From: Novosphingobium indicum
GTDB taxonomy: Bacteria > Pseudomonadota > Alphaproteobacteria > Sphingomonadales > Sphingomonadaceae
DNA length: 38,763 nucleotides
Direction of reading: 5' to 3'
Assembly: GCF_014645195.1 (NCBI RefSeq)
Contig: NZ_BMLK01000030.1
Coordinates: 1 to 38,763 of the forward strand
Below, piece by piece: positions 7,075 through 15,925 of this stretch. The notes below the pieces were generated by a model. The model ran no database searches. It was not told where the DNA came from and saw nothing but the letters and a program-made list of their open reading frames with translations. Each line of letters begins with the position of its first letter. The stretch's first letter is position 1. The position numbers and the translations under genes were made by a program.

Positions 7075-9620
7075 TGGCCGAGAAGCTGAAGACGATTGTC
7101 GACCGGCTCCTCACCGGACTTCTGGGCGATGCCGAACATGCCGAGCAGGGCCGCCCTGCCCTGATGCTCGATCTGCTGTCGGACTGGCTCCCTTACCGGG
7201 TCTATGACCCGGCGAGCCGGCTCTATTTCAACGCGCGATCGAAGGGCTTTGTCCTTGCTGTCACACCCCTGATCGGTGCCGATGAGCGTACCGGCGAGAT
7301 CCTTGGGTCGTTTTTCTCCGAGGGCCTGCCACCCGGTGCGTGCCTCCAGGTGCTGCATCTTGCCTCCCCGCGCATCAGCCGGATCGTCGCTCCCTGGTTT
7401 GCGCCGCGCTACGTCCAGGGCGGCGTCTACGAGGCGATTGCCCGCCACCGCGCCCGGCGGCTCTACGGCCTCGTCTGGGAGTCGGGTTCGCAGGATGCAC
7501 CGTTCCATGCGCGGCATCATCAGGTGATCGTTTCGGTCGGCGTGCCCGCTGCCAAAGCGGTGAGCAACGAGGATCTCAAGCAGACGCGCGACGGCCTCAT
7601 CGCGATGCTGAAGTCGCTCAACCTTGGCGTTGCCGAAGTCGAGCCGCAGCAGCTGATTGCGATCATCGACGACCTGACCTCGCCGACGACCGCGCCGCAG
7701 GACGACGCTGTGCCCTATAATCCGAACGACGCGATCGCGGCGCAGGCGATCCGGCACGATGTCGAACTCGTCATCCTGGAAGACCGGATGCGGCTCGTCA
7801 CCGAGCGGTTTCGGGCAACGGGCAAGGTTGACGATGGGGTTCCTGAAATCGGCACGGTCTACCCCGACGCCTTCGATGTGCGGCATTTTTCCTCGCGCAA
7901 CATGCCTCAGCGCTGGGCGCCGTGGGAGTGCGCGCGGCTCATCGGCGACATGTTCACCGACAAGCTGCGCTTCCCCTGCCCGGCCGCGACGATGCTGTGC
8001 CTCGTCTATCCTGACCAGGAGGCCGCTTCGGCCAAGGCCGGCTTCAAGTTCATGCGTACGACGAGCCTTGCCGGAACGCGCAGCGCACGGTTCCTGCCGC
8101 GGATCGGCGAGCAGGCCGCCGAATGGCAGCACGTCCAGTCCGAGCTGCAGGAGGGTCGCCGCCTCGTGCGTGTCTTCTATGGCCTGACGACCTATTCGCC
8201 GCTCGGCCGCGGTGACCGGGACGAACGCGCGATCAAGTCGATCTACAAGGCGGCAGGCTGGGACCTTGCCGACGAGCGCTACTTGCAAATCCAAGGTCTT
8301 CTGGCAGCCATGCCGATGACGCTGGCCGACGGGCTTGGCGCCGACATGGAGCGCCTCAAGCGCTTCAAGACCGTGCTCTCGACGACAGCGGCCAATATCG
8401 CTCCTATGCAGGGCGAGTATCTCGGCAGCGTCCATCCGCACCTGCTGTTCGTGGGCCGGCGCGGCCAGCCCTTCTTCTGGTCGCCGTTCGAGAACGATGC
8501 TGGCAACCACAATGTCGCGATCTGCGGCAAGTCGGGATCGGGCAAGTCAGTGCTGCTCCAGGAAATGTGCGCGGCGCTGCGCGGCGCTGGCGCGCAGGTC
8601 GTGGTCATCGACGACGGGCGCAGCTTCGAGCATTCGGTGAAGCTGCAAGGCGGCCGGTTCGTCGAGTTCACGATGAAGGCGGGCTTCTGCCTCAATCCGT
8701 TCTCGATGATCGATGGCGAGCGCGCGGCCGAAGACGAGGATTACCGGCTCGACTGCTTCGGCATGGTCAAGGCCATTGTCGGCCAGATGGCGCGGCACAG
8801 CGCAAAGCTCAACGACACCGAGCGCGGCCTGATCGACCGGGCCGTCAACCTGGTCTGGAGCGAACGGGGCGTCGATGCCTCGATCACCGGCGTCGGCGAA
8901 GCACTGACAGGGCTCGGCAATGAAGCCGCGTGCGATCTCGCTACCGCGCTCGCGCCATACATGGCCGGCGGCACCTATGGCGCTTTCTTCGAAGGCCAGG
9001 CGAGCCTCGATCTCGACACCGACTTTACCGTCTTCGAGATGTCGGACCTCGCCGCCCGCGAGGAATTGCGCAGCGTCGTACTCTCGGCGATCATGTTCAT
9101 GACCAGCCAGGCCATGACCCGCAGCCCGCGCTCGGTGAGAAAGCTGCTGCTGATCGACGAGGCGTGGTCGATGCTCAAGGGCGGCTCGATGGGCGAGTTC
9201 GTCGAAACCTACGCCCGCACCTGCCGCAAATATGGCGGGGCGCTGGCGACCGCGACGCAGTCACTCAACGACTATTACAAGTCGGACGGCGCGACCGCTG
9301 CGCTCGAAAACAGCGACTGGATGTTGATCCTCCAGCAGAAGCCCGAGACGATCGCCGATTTCAAGGCGTCGAAGCGCCTCGACATGGACGACCGCACCGA
9401 GACCCTGATCCGCAGCCTGAAGCGTTCGGGCAGCGACTATTCGGAAGTCTTCATCAAGGGCCCGGAGACCGAAGCCATCGGACGGCTCGTGCTCGACGAC
9501 TATTCGGCGACGCTGTTCTCCAGCTCGCCCCAGACCTTTGCCGCGATCGATGCCGAAATCGCGCGCGGCCACCAGCTTGCCGACGCGATCGAACGGATCG
9601 CCTTTGCCAATCGAACCTGA
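7074..9620 (+). CDS. traC: TraC, VirB4-family T4SS ATPase
   Basis: 848-aa cytoplasmic ATPase that powers pilus assembly and the secretion channel. The Walker A motif is GKSGSGKSV (about residues 485-493) and the Walker B is LLLIDEAWSML (about 690-700). An N-terminal TraC/VirB4 domain contains TVYPDAFDVRHFSSRN, and a C-terminal region has YARTCRKYGGALATATQSL. The start chosen is the ATG that overlaps the traV stop; a GTG one codon upstream is a possible alternative. Length matches F TraC (about 875 aa). Confidence 0.95.
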   Translation: MAEKLKTIVDRLLTGLLGDAEHAEQGRPALMLDLLSDWLPYRVYDPASRLYFNARSKGFVLAVTPLIGADERTGEILGSFFSEGLPPGACLQVLHLASPRISRIVAPWFAPRYVQGGVYEAIARHRARRLYGLVWESGSQDAPFHARHHQVIVSVGVPAAKAVSNEDLKQTRDGLIAMLKSLNLGVAEVEPQQLIAIIDDLTSPTTAPQDDAVPYNPNDAIAAQAIRHDVELVILEDRMRLVTERFRATGKVDDGVPEIGTVYPDAFDVRHFSSRNMPQRWAPWECARLIGDMFTDKLRFPCPAATMLCLVYPDQEAASAKAGFKFMRTTSLAGTRSARFLPRIGEQAAEWQHVQSELQEGRRLVRVFYGLTTYSPLGRGDRDERAIKSIYKAAGWDLADERYLQIQGLLAAMPMTLADGLGADMERLKRFKTVLSTTAANIAPMQGEYLGSVHPHLLFVGRRGQPFFWSPFENDAGNHNVAICGKSGSGKSVLLQEMCAALRGAGAQVVVIDDGRSFEHSVKLQGGRFVEFTMKAGFCLNPFSMIDGERAAEDEDYRLDCFGMVKAIVGQMARHSAKLNDTERGLIDRAVNLVWSERGVDASITGVGEALTGLGNEAACDLATALAPYMAGGTYGAFFEGQASLDLDTDFTVFEMSDLAAREELRSVVLSAIMFMTSQAMTRSPRSVRKLLLIDEAWSMLKGGSMGEFVETYARTCRKYGGALATATQSLNDYYKSDGATAALENSDWMLILQQKPETIADFKASKRLDMDDRTETLIRSLKRSGSDYSEVFIKGPETEAIGRLVLDDYSATLFSSSPQTFAAIDAEIARGHQLADAIERIAFANRT

Positions 9621-9652
9621 CTTCTCCCTCCATCCAAGGACACCCAAAACCG

Positions 9653-10048
9653 ATGCCACTCCATCTTGTCACGCCGATCGACCGGGCCCAGGATGCCCCT
9701 GCCGACAGCGACAGCCTCGAACTGCCGACCAAGGGCTGGCGCTCCCATGCCGCCGACCTTTGCTATATCGTGCTTCGCGGCAGCATCTTCCTCGCCTCGA
9801 GCTACCTCATGGCCCTTGGACTCCCGCTGCTCTTCTTCCTTCTGATTTCTGGCGGCGATGCCGGGGTCTTCTTCACCCATCTCGCCAATATTTCGGGCCG
9901 CTTCTTGGGCGCCGAGCAAGGTCGCCAGATCGGCTTCCTCGACGAGTTCAAGTTCGTCCTCATCGGTGTCGCGACGATCGTCGTGGTCTGGCGCCTGCCG
10001 CGCTTCATCAACGATCTCGAGCGCGAGCTTTCGGGAGAAAAGCTGTGA
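9653..10048 (+). CDS. Small membrane protein of unknown function in the tra operon
   Basis: 131-aa protein with two or three predicted membrane segments, about residues 40-67 (hydrophobic, ending LLFFLLISGG) and about 100-118 (FVLIGVATIVVVWRL), and charged ends. I do not recognise a family. It sits 32 bases after traC and its stop overlaps the GTG start of trbI, so it is almost certainly translated as part of the transfer operon. In the F plasmid this interval holds other small genes, so it may be an operon-specific accessory factor. The start was chosen at the ATG after an AAGGA sequence, which is distant (12 bases). Confidence 0.75.
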   Translation: MPLHLVTPIDRAQDAPADSDSLELPTKGWRSHAADLCYIVLRGSIFLASSYLMALGLPLLFFLLISGGDAGVFFTHLANISGRFLGAEQGRQIGFLDEFKFVLIGVATIVVVWRLPRFINDLERELSGEKL

Positions 10049-10452
10049 AGAACATATTGGCAACACAGTCCCTGCGCGGCCGCATGGGTGCGGTGAACTG
10101 GACCGCCGTCGCGCTCGGTTTGAGCATGGTTGGCTCGGCGCTCTGGGGCGTCTGGGCGACCGACAAGCTTCTCGCGCTCGACAAGCGCGAAGTGGTGACC
10201 GTGCAGCTGAGCCGCATCATGGGCGACTTCATTGAAGCCGAGGCGCGCGCAGGCCGACCGCCAGAAGAAACCAAGATGCGCGTCGAGGCCTACCTTCAGG
10301 CGATCGAAGCCTCGGTCGAACATCTGGGCCGCGAGGGCCGCACGGTGCTTGTCGCCGAAGCGGTGGTGGCCGGCAGCACGCCTGATCTCACTGAAGCCGT
10401 GCGCGCCGATGTCGCGCGCCGCGTGGGGGCCATTCCAGATGCGCGCCGCTGA
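10045..10452 (+). CDS. trbI: TrbI, F-type conjugation inner-membrane protein
   Basis: 135-aa protein with one N-terminal membrane segment (about residues 17-38) and a periplasmic part containing REVVTVQLSRIMGDFIEAEA, the TrbI-type signature. In the F system TrbI influences pilus extension and retraction. Translation most likely begins at GTG 10045, with a strong GGGAGAAAA ribosome site, overlapping the preceding stop by four bases; an ATG at 10084 is the alternative. Length is close to F TrbI (128 aa). It overlaps the next gene by 14 bases. Confidence 0.82.
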   Translation: MKNILATQSLRGRMGAVNWTAVALGLSMVGSALWGVWATDKLLALDKREVVTVQLSRIMGDFIEAEARAGRPPEETKMRVEAYLQAIEASVEHLGREGRTVLVAEAVVAGSTPDLTEAVRADVARRVGAIPDARR

Positions 10453-10963
10453 TCTTGTCCTCCACTCGCCAACCGGGCGGCGACTCGCGCTGTGGGCAGG
10501 GCTTGGCGCGGCAGCGCTCGCGCTCACATCGCTCGCCGCCTTCTCAAAGGACCATGCGCTGATGATCAACGCCAGTCCGAGCCTGCCTTACTGGGCGATC
10601 TGGCTCGATCGCGGCGCGCTGCCGCAGCGCGGCGAGATCATCCTGTTCGATCCGCCCGCCTCGCCGCTGCTCGAAAGGCACTTCGGCAAGAAGCCCAAGC
10701 CGTTCGGCAAGAAGGTGAGCGGCATGCCAGGCGATATCGTGACCGAAAAGGAGCGCAGCTTTTTCGTCAATGGCCGCAAGGTGGCTGTAGCCAAGCCCAC
10801 AAGCCGCTTCGGCGAGCCGCTGGCGCTCGGTCCGACTGGCGTGGTGCCTCAAGGCTGCTATTTCGTCACCACCGCGCACAAGGACGGTTTCGACAGCCGC
10901 TATGCGGCAATCGGGTGGATCTGCGCCAGGCGCATTCTCGGGGTCGGGAGGCCGATCCTGTGA
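10439..10963 (+). CDS. S26 family (TraF-type) signal peptidase
   Basis: 174-aa protein with an N-terminal membrane segment (about residues 15-36) followed by INASPSLPYWAIW and KKVSGMPGDIV. These match the catalytic serine (S48 likely) and lysine (K91 or K92) boxes of S26 signal peptidases, in particular the plasmid TraF class. The late segment DSRYAAIGWI fits the final conserved box. In RP4, TraF both trims and cyclises the pilin TrbC; the enzyme here probably matures the TraA pilin or another exported transfer protein. It overlaps trbI by 14 bases and traW by four. No symbol is given because traF is used for a different gene in this operon. Confidence 0.87.
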   Translation: MRAADLVLHSPTGRRLALWAGLGAAALALTSLAAFSKDHALMINASPSLPYWAIWLDRGALPQRGEIILFDPPASPLLERHFGKKPKPFGKKVSGMPGDIVTEKERSFFVNGRKVAVAKPTSRFGEPLALGPTGVVPQGCYFVTTAHKDGFDSRYAAIGWICARRILGVGRPIL

Positions 10964-11604
10964 CACCGCTGCGCGCCGCCCCATTCCTCGTAGCCGGTCT
11001 TCTGATGGCCGCGCCGGCAAGCGCCCGCGACTACGGCCAGCAAGGCACGGTCTGGTCCGTGATCGAGCCTGACCTGCTCGAGCAAATCCATGCCCGTCTG
11101 ACCCATCTCGAGAAGACCGGCGAGACGGCCAAACTCAACGAGGAGCTGAAGCGGCGCACGATAGCGAGGGTCAACCGCCCCGAGCCTGTCGCAGGCATCA
11201 ACGCCGCAGCGGCAGCGCGCAGCTGGCGTTTCGATCCGACGATCAGCGTCGAGCGTGACATTGCCGATGACAAGGGACGGGTGATCGTTGCGGCCGGAAC
11301 CCGGGTCAACCCGCTCGACACCGTACCGCTGCGTGTGCCGCTGGTGTTCCTCGACGGAGACGACCCCGAGCAGCTTGCCTGGGCAACCCGGCGCTATGCC
11401 AGCGCCAAGGCCAAACTCATTCTCGTACGCGGTGCGCCGCTTGAACTGATGAAGGCCCGCCAGCGCCGCTTCTATTTCGACCAGGGCGGCAGCCTCGTGA
11501 AGCATTTCGGCATCCGCGCCGTGCCCGCAACCGTCGAACAGCAGGGCCGCGTGCTCATCATCACCGAGCAGCCGGTTCGATCCAAGGAGCGCGCATCGTC
11601 ATGA
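10960..11604 (+). CDS. traW: TraW, periplasmic pilus-assembly protein
   Basis: 214-aa protein starting at GTG 10960 behind a GGGAGG ribosome site, with a signal peptide ending near ASARD (about residue 23). The body has WRFDPTISVERDIADDKGRV and GTRVNPLDTVPLR, both typical of TraW, and a C-terminal KHFGIRAVPATVEQQG stretch. TraW works with TraU and TrbC in F-pilus assembly. In some systems TraW and TrbC are fused; here they are separate genes with traU between them. It overlaps both neighbours by four bases. Confidence 0.92.
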   Translation: MTPLRAAPFLVAGLLMAAPASARDYGQQGTVWSVIEPDLLEQIHARLTHLEKTGETAKLNEELKRRTIARVNRPEPVAGINAAAAARSWRFDPTISVERDIADDKGRVIVAAGTRVNPLDTVPLRVPLVFLDGDDPEQLAWATRRYASAKAKLILVRGAPLELMKARQRRFYFDQGGSLVKHFGIRAVPATVEQQGRVLIITEQPVRSKERASS

Positions 11605-12629
11605 GCAGAAAAAATCGTCTTCTCACTTGGATATGCTGCGCGCTCCTCTTCTGCAGTCTGAGCCTTGCTGCCGCATCGCCAGCGCAGGCATCTGCCGGTC
11701 CGGGCCGCTGCACAGGCAAGTTCGTCAATCCGATCACCGACATCTGCTGGTCGTGCCTGTTTCCTATCTCGATCGGCGGTCTGAAGATCTGGCCCTCGAG
11801 CCGACCCGATACGAGCAACCCAGCGCTTCCCGTTTGCCTCTGCGGTTTGCGGCCGGGCATCGCCATGGGCTTTTGGGAGCCGGTGCGCCTTGCCGACGTC
11901 AGCATGAAGCCCTGGTGCTTCGTCAATCTCGGCGGAATGAAGCTCGATCCCGGCTTCGACATCGGGTTCAAGTCGATGGCGGGTCCTTCGGCCGTGGGCG
12001 GCGCGACGCAATACAATTCGCAGTGGCATGTCCACTGGTATGCCTATCCGCTGATCTACTGGATGGAGATCGTTGCCGATTTCCTGTGCTTGGAACAGGG
12101 CTCGGTCGACATCCTCTATATCACCGAGATCGATCCGCTCTGGCAGGACAGCGAGCTCACCGCGATCATAAATCCCGAAGCGGTGCTCTTCGCCAATCCC
12201 TTGGCGCTTGCGGCCTGCGCGGCCGACTGCGTGGCGGCGACGGCCAAGCTGCCGACCGATGAACTGTTCTGGTGTGCCGGATGCCAGGGCAGCATGTATC
12301 CCTTGAACGGCAATGTCTCGGCGACGATCGGGCACGTCCAGGCATCGCGGCTCGCCCTCGCCCGCTTCTCCTACAAACTCCACCGCGAACTTGTCGCCTG
12401 GGGCACGATGGGCAGCAAGGGGCTTTGCGGCAAGTATCTGATGCCGGTGATGAGGAAGCAGCAATACCGCTTCCAGGCCACCAATCCCAATCCGCAGACC
12501 AAGGGTCGCTACGCCTGCGCGCCTATTGGCGCCTCCACCACCTTCATGTCGGCAGGTCAGGTCTATCCCGCCATCGGCGAGGACATGGGCTATCTGGTCT
12601 GGCGCAAACGGAACTGCTGCGCGCTATGA
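11601..12629 (+). CDS. traU: TraU, periplasmic conjugation protein
   Basis: 342-aa protein with a signal peptide ending near PAQASA (about residue 31). The mature part begins with CTGKFVNPITDICWSCLFPI and contains many conserved cysteines, plus SQWHVHWYAYPLIYWME, hallmarks of TraU. TraU is needed for DNA transfer and contributes to pilus assembly; its cysteines are likely clients of the operon's DsbC-like protein. Length agrees with F TraU (330 aa). The stop overlaps the trbC start by four bases. Confidence 0.95.
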   Translation: MSRKNRLLTWICCALLFCSLSLAAASPAQASAGPGRCTGKFVNPITDICWSCLFPISIGGLKIWPSSRPDTSNPALPVCLCGLRPGIAMGFWEPVRLADVSMKPWCFVNLGGMKLDPGFDIGFKSMAGPSAVGGATQYNSQWHVHWYAYPLIYWMEIVADFLCLEQGSVDILYITEIDPLWQDSELTAIINPEAVLFANPLALAACAADCVAATAKLPTDELFWCAGCQGSMYPLNGNVSATIGHVQASRLALARFSYKLHRELVAWGTMGSKGLCGKYLMPVMRKQQYRFQATNPNPQTKGRYACAPIGASTTFMSAGQVYPAIGEDMGYLVWRKRNCCAL

Positions 12630-13390
12630 AGATATTCCCTCATCTCCTTGTAATCGCGTCGATCACTGGCGCAGCCGCTATGGCGGGAGCCGCAGCACAG
12701 ACGAGCGAGCCGGAACTCGATCTCGAAGCGATACGCGCCCGCGCCAAGGTCGAGGCGAGCGAAGCCGATGCGCTTGCCGCCAGTGCCCGCGCGCGCGCCG
12801 AAGCGGTCCTTAGCCAAGCCAATGACAGCGCCGCCGAAGCCCAGGCGCATGGCAAGCGCTACACCGAGCAGGCGGCAAGTTCCGCGCGGCCAGGAAGCGA
12901 CGACGTCTTCGACTTCGACAAGATGGTGGCCGACGCGGGCACGATAGCCAGCGATGGTCTGGGTGAAGCACCCCGCTTCATCGCTTTTGCTTCGCTCTCG
13001 ATGCCGCCGGCTGCCTTGCAGGCCATGGCGGACGATGTCGCCAAGGCTGGCGGCGTCGTTGTGCTGCGCGGCCTGCCGGGTGGCAGCGCCAAGACCCTTA
13101 CGGCTGCGCTTGCGAAAATCGCCGATGACGGCGGCAAGCTCGACGCGGTCGGCATCGATCCGCGCCTGTTTCGCGCCTTCGGGATCGAGGCGGTCCCGAC
13201 CTATGTGGTGACCAGCAGCGATTTCGATCTCTGCGATGGCTTCGATTGCCGGACGCTGGTTCCGCCCCACGACCGGATGAGTGGCAATGTCAGCGTGTCC
13301 TATGCGCTCGAAACCTTCGCGCAGGGCGGCGGTCCGGGCGCCCTGCTCGCATCCCAGCATCTTGCCCGCCTGCAACGGAGTGACCCATGA
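12626..13390 (+). CDS. trbC: TrbC, F-type pilus-assembly protein
   Basis: 254-aa protein with a signal peptide (about residues 1-25, AGAAAQT) and an alanine-rich, coiled-coil-prone N-terminal half. The C-terminal TrbC domain contains FIAFASLSMPPAALQAM, VVLRGLPGGSAKT and AFGIEAVPTYVV. The last part has the thioredoxin-like cis-proline arrangement seen in this family. It acts in the periplasm with TraW and TraU. Translationally coupled to traU upstream and traN downstream (four-base overlaps). Confidence 0.92.
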   Translation: MKIFPHLLVIASITGAAAMAGAAAQTSEPELDLEAIRARAKVEASEADALAASARARAEAVLSQANDSAAEAQAHGKRYTEQAASSARPGSDDVFDFDKMVADAGTIASDGLGEAPRFIAFASLSMPPAALQAMADDVAKAGGVVVLRGLPGGSAKTLTAALAKIADDGGKLDAVGIDPRLFRAFGIEAVPTYVVTSSDFDLCDGFDCRTLVPPHDRMSGNVSVSYALETFAQGGGPGALLASQHLARLQRSDP

Positions 13391-15108
13391 AGCGGCTTCT
13401 CCTCCCCCTTCTCTGCCTCGCCTGCGCCTGTCTGCCGACAAGCGTCTCGGCACAAACCACAACCGATGCCGCCAAAGCGGACGGCAAGGCGTTCGGGCGA
13501 GACCAGGCGGCCGCTGCGCAGAGCGCGGCTACGACTGACCCGGACGCAAACCGCGTTCCCAATTTCGGGGGTGTGCCCAGCCAGTCGGGCTATTTCGACG
13601 ATCCTGACCGAATGGCGCGTGAAGCCGCGAGCCAGGCAACGGCGAACACCGGCTACCGGACCATGCGCGATTCCATGGATCGCCGTGCGCAGTTCGCGCC
13701 CCAGGACCTCGACGCGGTCGTCGCGCGCAGCAATGTCATCAACGACGATCCGCTCTCCTACACCAGCGGTATGAGCATCAGCGGCAGCCAGGGGCGCTGC
13801 GTCCCCCTGCCTCCGGGAAGTGGCACCGCAGCGCGCTACATGGCGACCTGCAACGTCGGCTATACCGCGACCCAGGAGACCAGAACCTGCCCGATGACGC
13901 TGAATGCCACGATTGAGCAGCGGCAGGTCTATGGCTACTACTGCGTCGGCGGGAGCGGCGTCGATCCGGCGTCGATCTACAATTGCAATCACTACCCGGC
14001 ACCCAAGTGCACGGTCACCCAGTCCTATCCGATCAATCTGTGCGATCCCTATCTTGGCATCTATTGGGGCTGCAATTCGGGCGACCTGCGGGTCGATCTG
14101 GTCAGCTGTACGGAGCCGGTCGATGGCGCGACGCCTTACAGCGTGACCGGCGAGAACGTCGTCACGACGAGCCGCGATGAAAGTCAATGCGCTGGCCTCG
14201 CCGCGGACAGTTCCTGCCAGCAGGACACCGAGACCTGCACCGACAGCGATCCGGTCACCCGGATCGTAGACGGCATCGCGGTCACCCAGCCTTGCTGGGC
14301 ATGGGCTCGCAGCTACACCTGCGCGCAGTTTACCGAGGCGCAGGATTGCCAGACTCTCGAGAACACGTCGGGCTGCTCGCTCGTTCGCGAGGACTGCCTG
14401 TCAGGCGAGCCCTGCCGGACCTGGGAGCGGGTCTATGATTGCCCGGTTCCCGACCAGCCCGCGAATACCAGCCAGTTCATCTGCGATGGCGACGTCTATT
14501 GCATCGATGGCTCGTGCGAAACGATCGAGCGCGAAGCCAATGACGAGTTCAAGGACGCGGTCGTCGCCCTTAACGCGATGGACCAGGCGCGGCGCGAGTT
14601 CGATCCTGACACGCTTACCCTGTTCAAGGGCACGCGCAACACCTGCTCGTCCAAGGTCTTCGGCGTGCTCAATTGCTGCAAGGGCAAAGGCTTCCCGCTC
14701 ATTCCGGGTATCCAGCTGCTTGTCGCGCTCGGTTGCAGCCGCGAGGAAATGCTGCTTCACCAGCGCGATGCGCAAGGCCTGTGCGCCTATGTCGGGACCT
14801 ATTGCTCGGACAGCTTCCTGGGCGTCTGCCTCACCAAGAAGAAGGTCTATTGCTGCTTTGAATCCAAGCTTTCGCGGATCCTGCAGGAACAGGGCCGCCA
14901 GCAGCTGAACAAGCCTTGGGGAAAGCCCAAGACCGAGCAGTGCCTTGGCTTTACCATCGACGAGTTTTCGCGGCTCGATCTCTCGAAGATGGATTTCAGC
15001 GAAGTCTACGCCGAGTTCACCGATGCTGCCCGCCTGCCCGACGAGCTTCAGGCCGCCACCGAAATCCAACAAAAAATCGAGGACTACTATGCCCGCGCCA
15101 GCCAATAA
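13387..15108 (+). CDS. traN: TraN, cysteine-rich mating-pair stabilisation protein
   Basis: 573-aa outer-membrane protein with a signal peptide ending near SVSAQT (about residue 22). The mature protein is extremely cysteine-rich, especially residues 200-370 and 420-500, and ends with a conserved TraN block containing CCKGKGFPLIPG, CYVGTYC-like and KKKVYCCFESKLSRILQEQG elements. TraN contacts the recipient cell surface and stabilises mating pairs. The surface-exposed middle part is expected to vary between plasmids and to set recipient preference. The size is near F TraN (602 aa). Four-base overlap with trbC; the stop overlaps the traF start region by about 20 bases. Confidence 0.93.
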   Translation: MKRLLLPLLCLACACLPTSVSAQTTTDAAKADGKAFGRDQAAAAQSAATTDPDANRVPNFGGVPSQSGYFDDPDRMAREAASQATANTGYRTMRDSMDRRAQFAPQDLDAVVARSNVINDDPLSYTSGMSISGSQGRCVPLPPGSGTAARYMATCNVGYTATQETRTCPMTLNATIEQRQVYGYYCVGGSGVDPASIYNCNHYPAPKCTVTQSYPINLCDPYLGIYWGCNSGDLRVDLVSCTEPVDGATPYSVTGENVVTTSRDESQCAGLAADSSCQQDTETCTDSDPVTRIVDGIAVTQPCWAWARSYTCAQFTEAQDCQTLENTSGCSLVREDCLSGEPCRTWERVYDCPVPDQPANTSQFICDGDVYCIDGSCETIEREANDEFKDAVVALNAMDQARREFDPDTLTLFKGTRNTCSSKVFGVLNCCKGKGFPLIPGIQLLVALGCSREEMLLHQRDAQGLCAYVGTYCSDSFLGVCLTKKKVYCCFESKLSRILQEQGRQQLNKPWGKPKTEQCLGFTIDEFSRLDLSKMDFSEVYAEFTDAARLPDELQAATEIQQKIEDYYARASQ

Positions 15109-15925
15109 GGCCGCCTGGCGGCTGCTTGCCGCCTGCCTCACCCTTACCCTTGTGCCGAGTGCCTTCAGCACTTCGGCGCAGGCTCAGGAACCGCCCCTCG
15201 TCACAACCAGCGACCGGCAGGACAGCTTCTACTGCGAGGAGCGAAAGCTTGGATACTGGTTCTACTGCTCGAAGCCCAGGCCGCCCGAAATGGAAGTCGA
15301 AGCACCGGCGGTCACGCCAAGCGCAACCAGCCAGCTCGACGCCATCACGGCAAATCTGCGCGAACTGAAAGCCAAGGCCATCCTCGAGCCGACACCGGCC
15401 AATGTGACGGCCTATATCCGGTTCCAGCGCGCCCAGCTCGATCGGGCATCGTTGTTCAGCGATGTCTGGCAGCGGGCAATCTGGCAGGATCCTGATCTCG
15501 ACTACACGCTCCAGCGTCCGGTCTCGACGCTCGGCAAGCGTCAATGGCAGGACACGCGCAGCGCTGAGCGCAATGCGGTCATGGCGCAGCTCTCGGAGCG
15601 CTACGGACTGTTCTATTTCTTCGCGCAAAGCTGCGGCGCCTGCGAAGTCATGTCCCCGATCGTCCAGAGCGTCGCTTCGACCTGGCACATCACCGTGCGC
15701 GCAATCTCGACCGATGGCGGGCCCTCGCGCCATTTCCCGAACTACACGGTCGAGACCAACCAGCGCAGCCGGATGGGGCTCGAGCCCAAGGTCACGCCGG
15801 CGGTCGTGCTCTGGGACGCCGCCAAGGGCCAGCCCATCCCGATCGGCTACGGCGTGATGAGCGCCGACGAGCTTCAGGACCGCATTTACCTCCTCACATC
15901 GAAGGAAGCCGGACGTGACTACTAG
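15089..15925 (+). CDS. traF: TraF, thioredoxin-fold pilus assembly protein
   Basis: 278-aa periplasmic protein with a signal peptide ending near SAQAQ (about residue 33) and the TraF N-terminal marker FYCEERKLGYWFYC. The C-terminal thioredoxin-like domain has the motif CGAC at residues 182-185 in YFFAQSCGACEVM and a later cis-proline region (KVTPAVV). As I recall, F-plasmid TraF lacks a CXXC pair while relatives on other plasmids keep it; this one keeps it, so redox activity is possible. The start at 15089 has a GAGG site six bases upstream and overlaps traN by 20 bases. Confidence 0.92.
   Translation: MPAPANKAAWRLLAACLTLTLVPSAFSTSAQAQEPPLVTTSDRQDSFYCEERKLGYWFYCSKPRPPEMEVEAPAVTPSATSQLDAITANLRELKAKAILEPTPANVTAYIRFQRAQLDRASLFSDVWQRAIWQDPDLDYTLQRPVSTLGKRQWQDTRSAERNAVMAQLSERYGLFYFFAQSCGACEVMSPIVQSVASTWHITVRAISTDGGPSRHFPNYTVETNQRSRMGLEPKVTPAVVLWDAAKGQPIPIGYGVMSADELQDRIYLLTSKEAGRDY

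Noticed and set aside
6837..8510. A 557-codon minus-strand open frame opposite traV and traC
   Set aside because: It lies antisense to clearly conserved traC coding, has the Arg/His/Ala-rich make-up of GC-rich mirror frames and matches no family.
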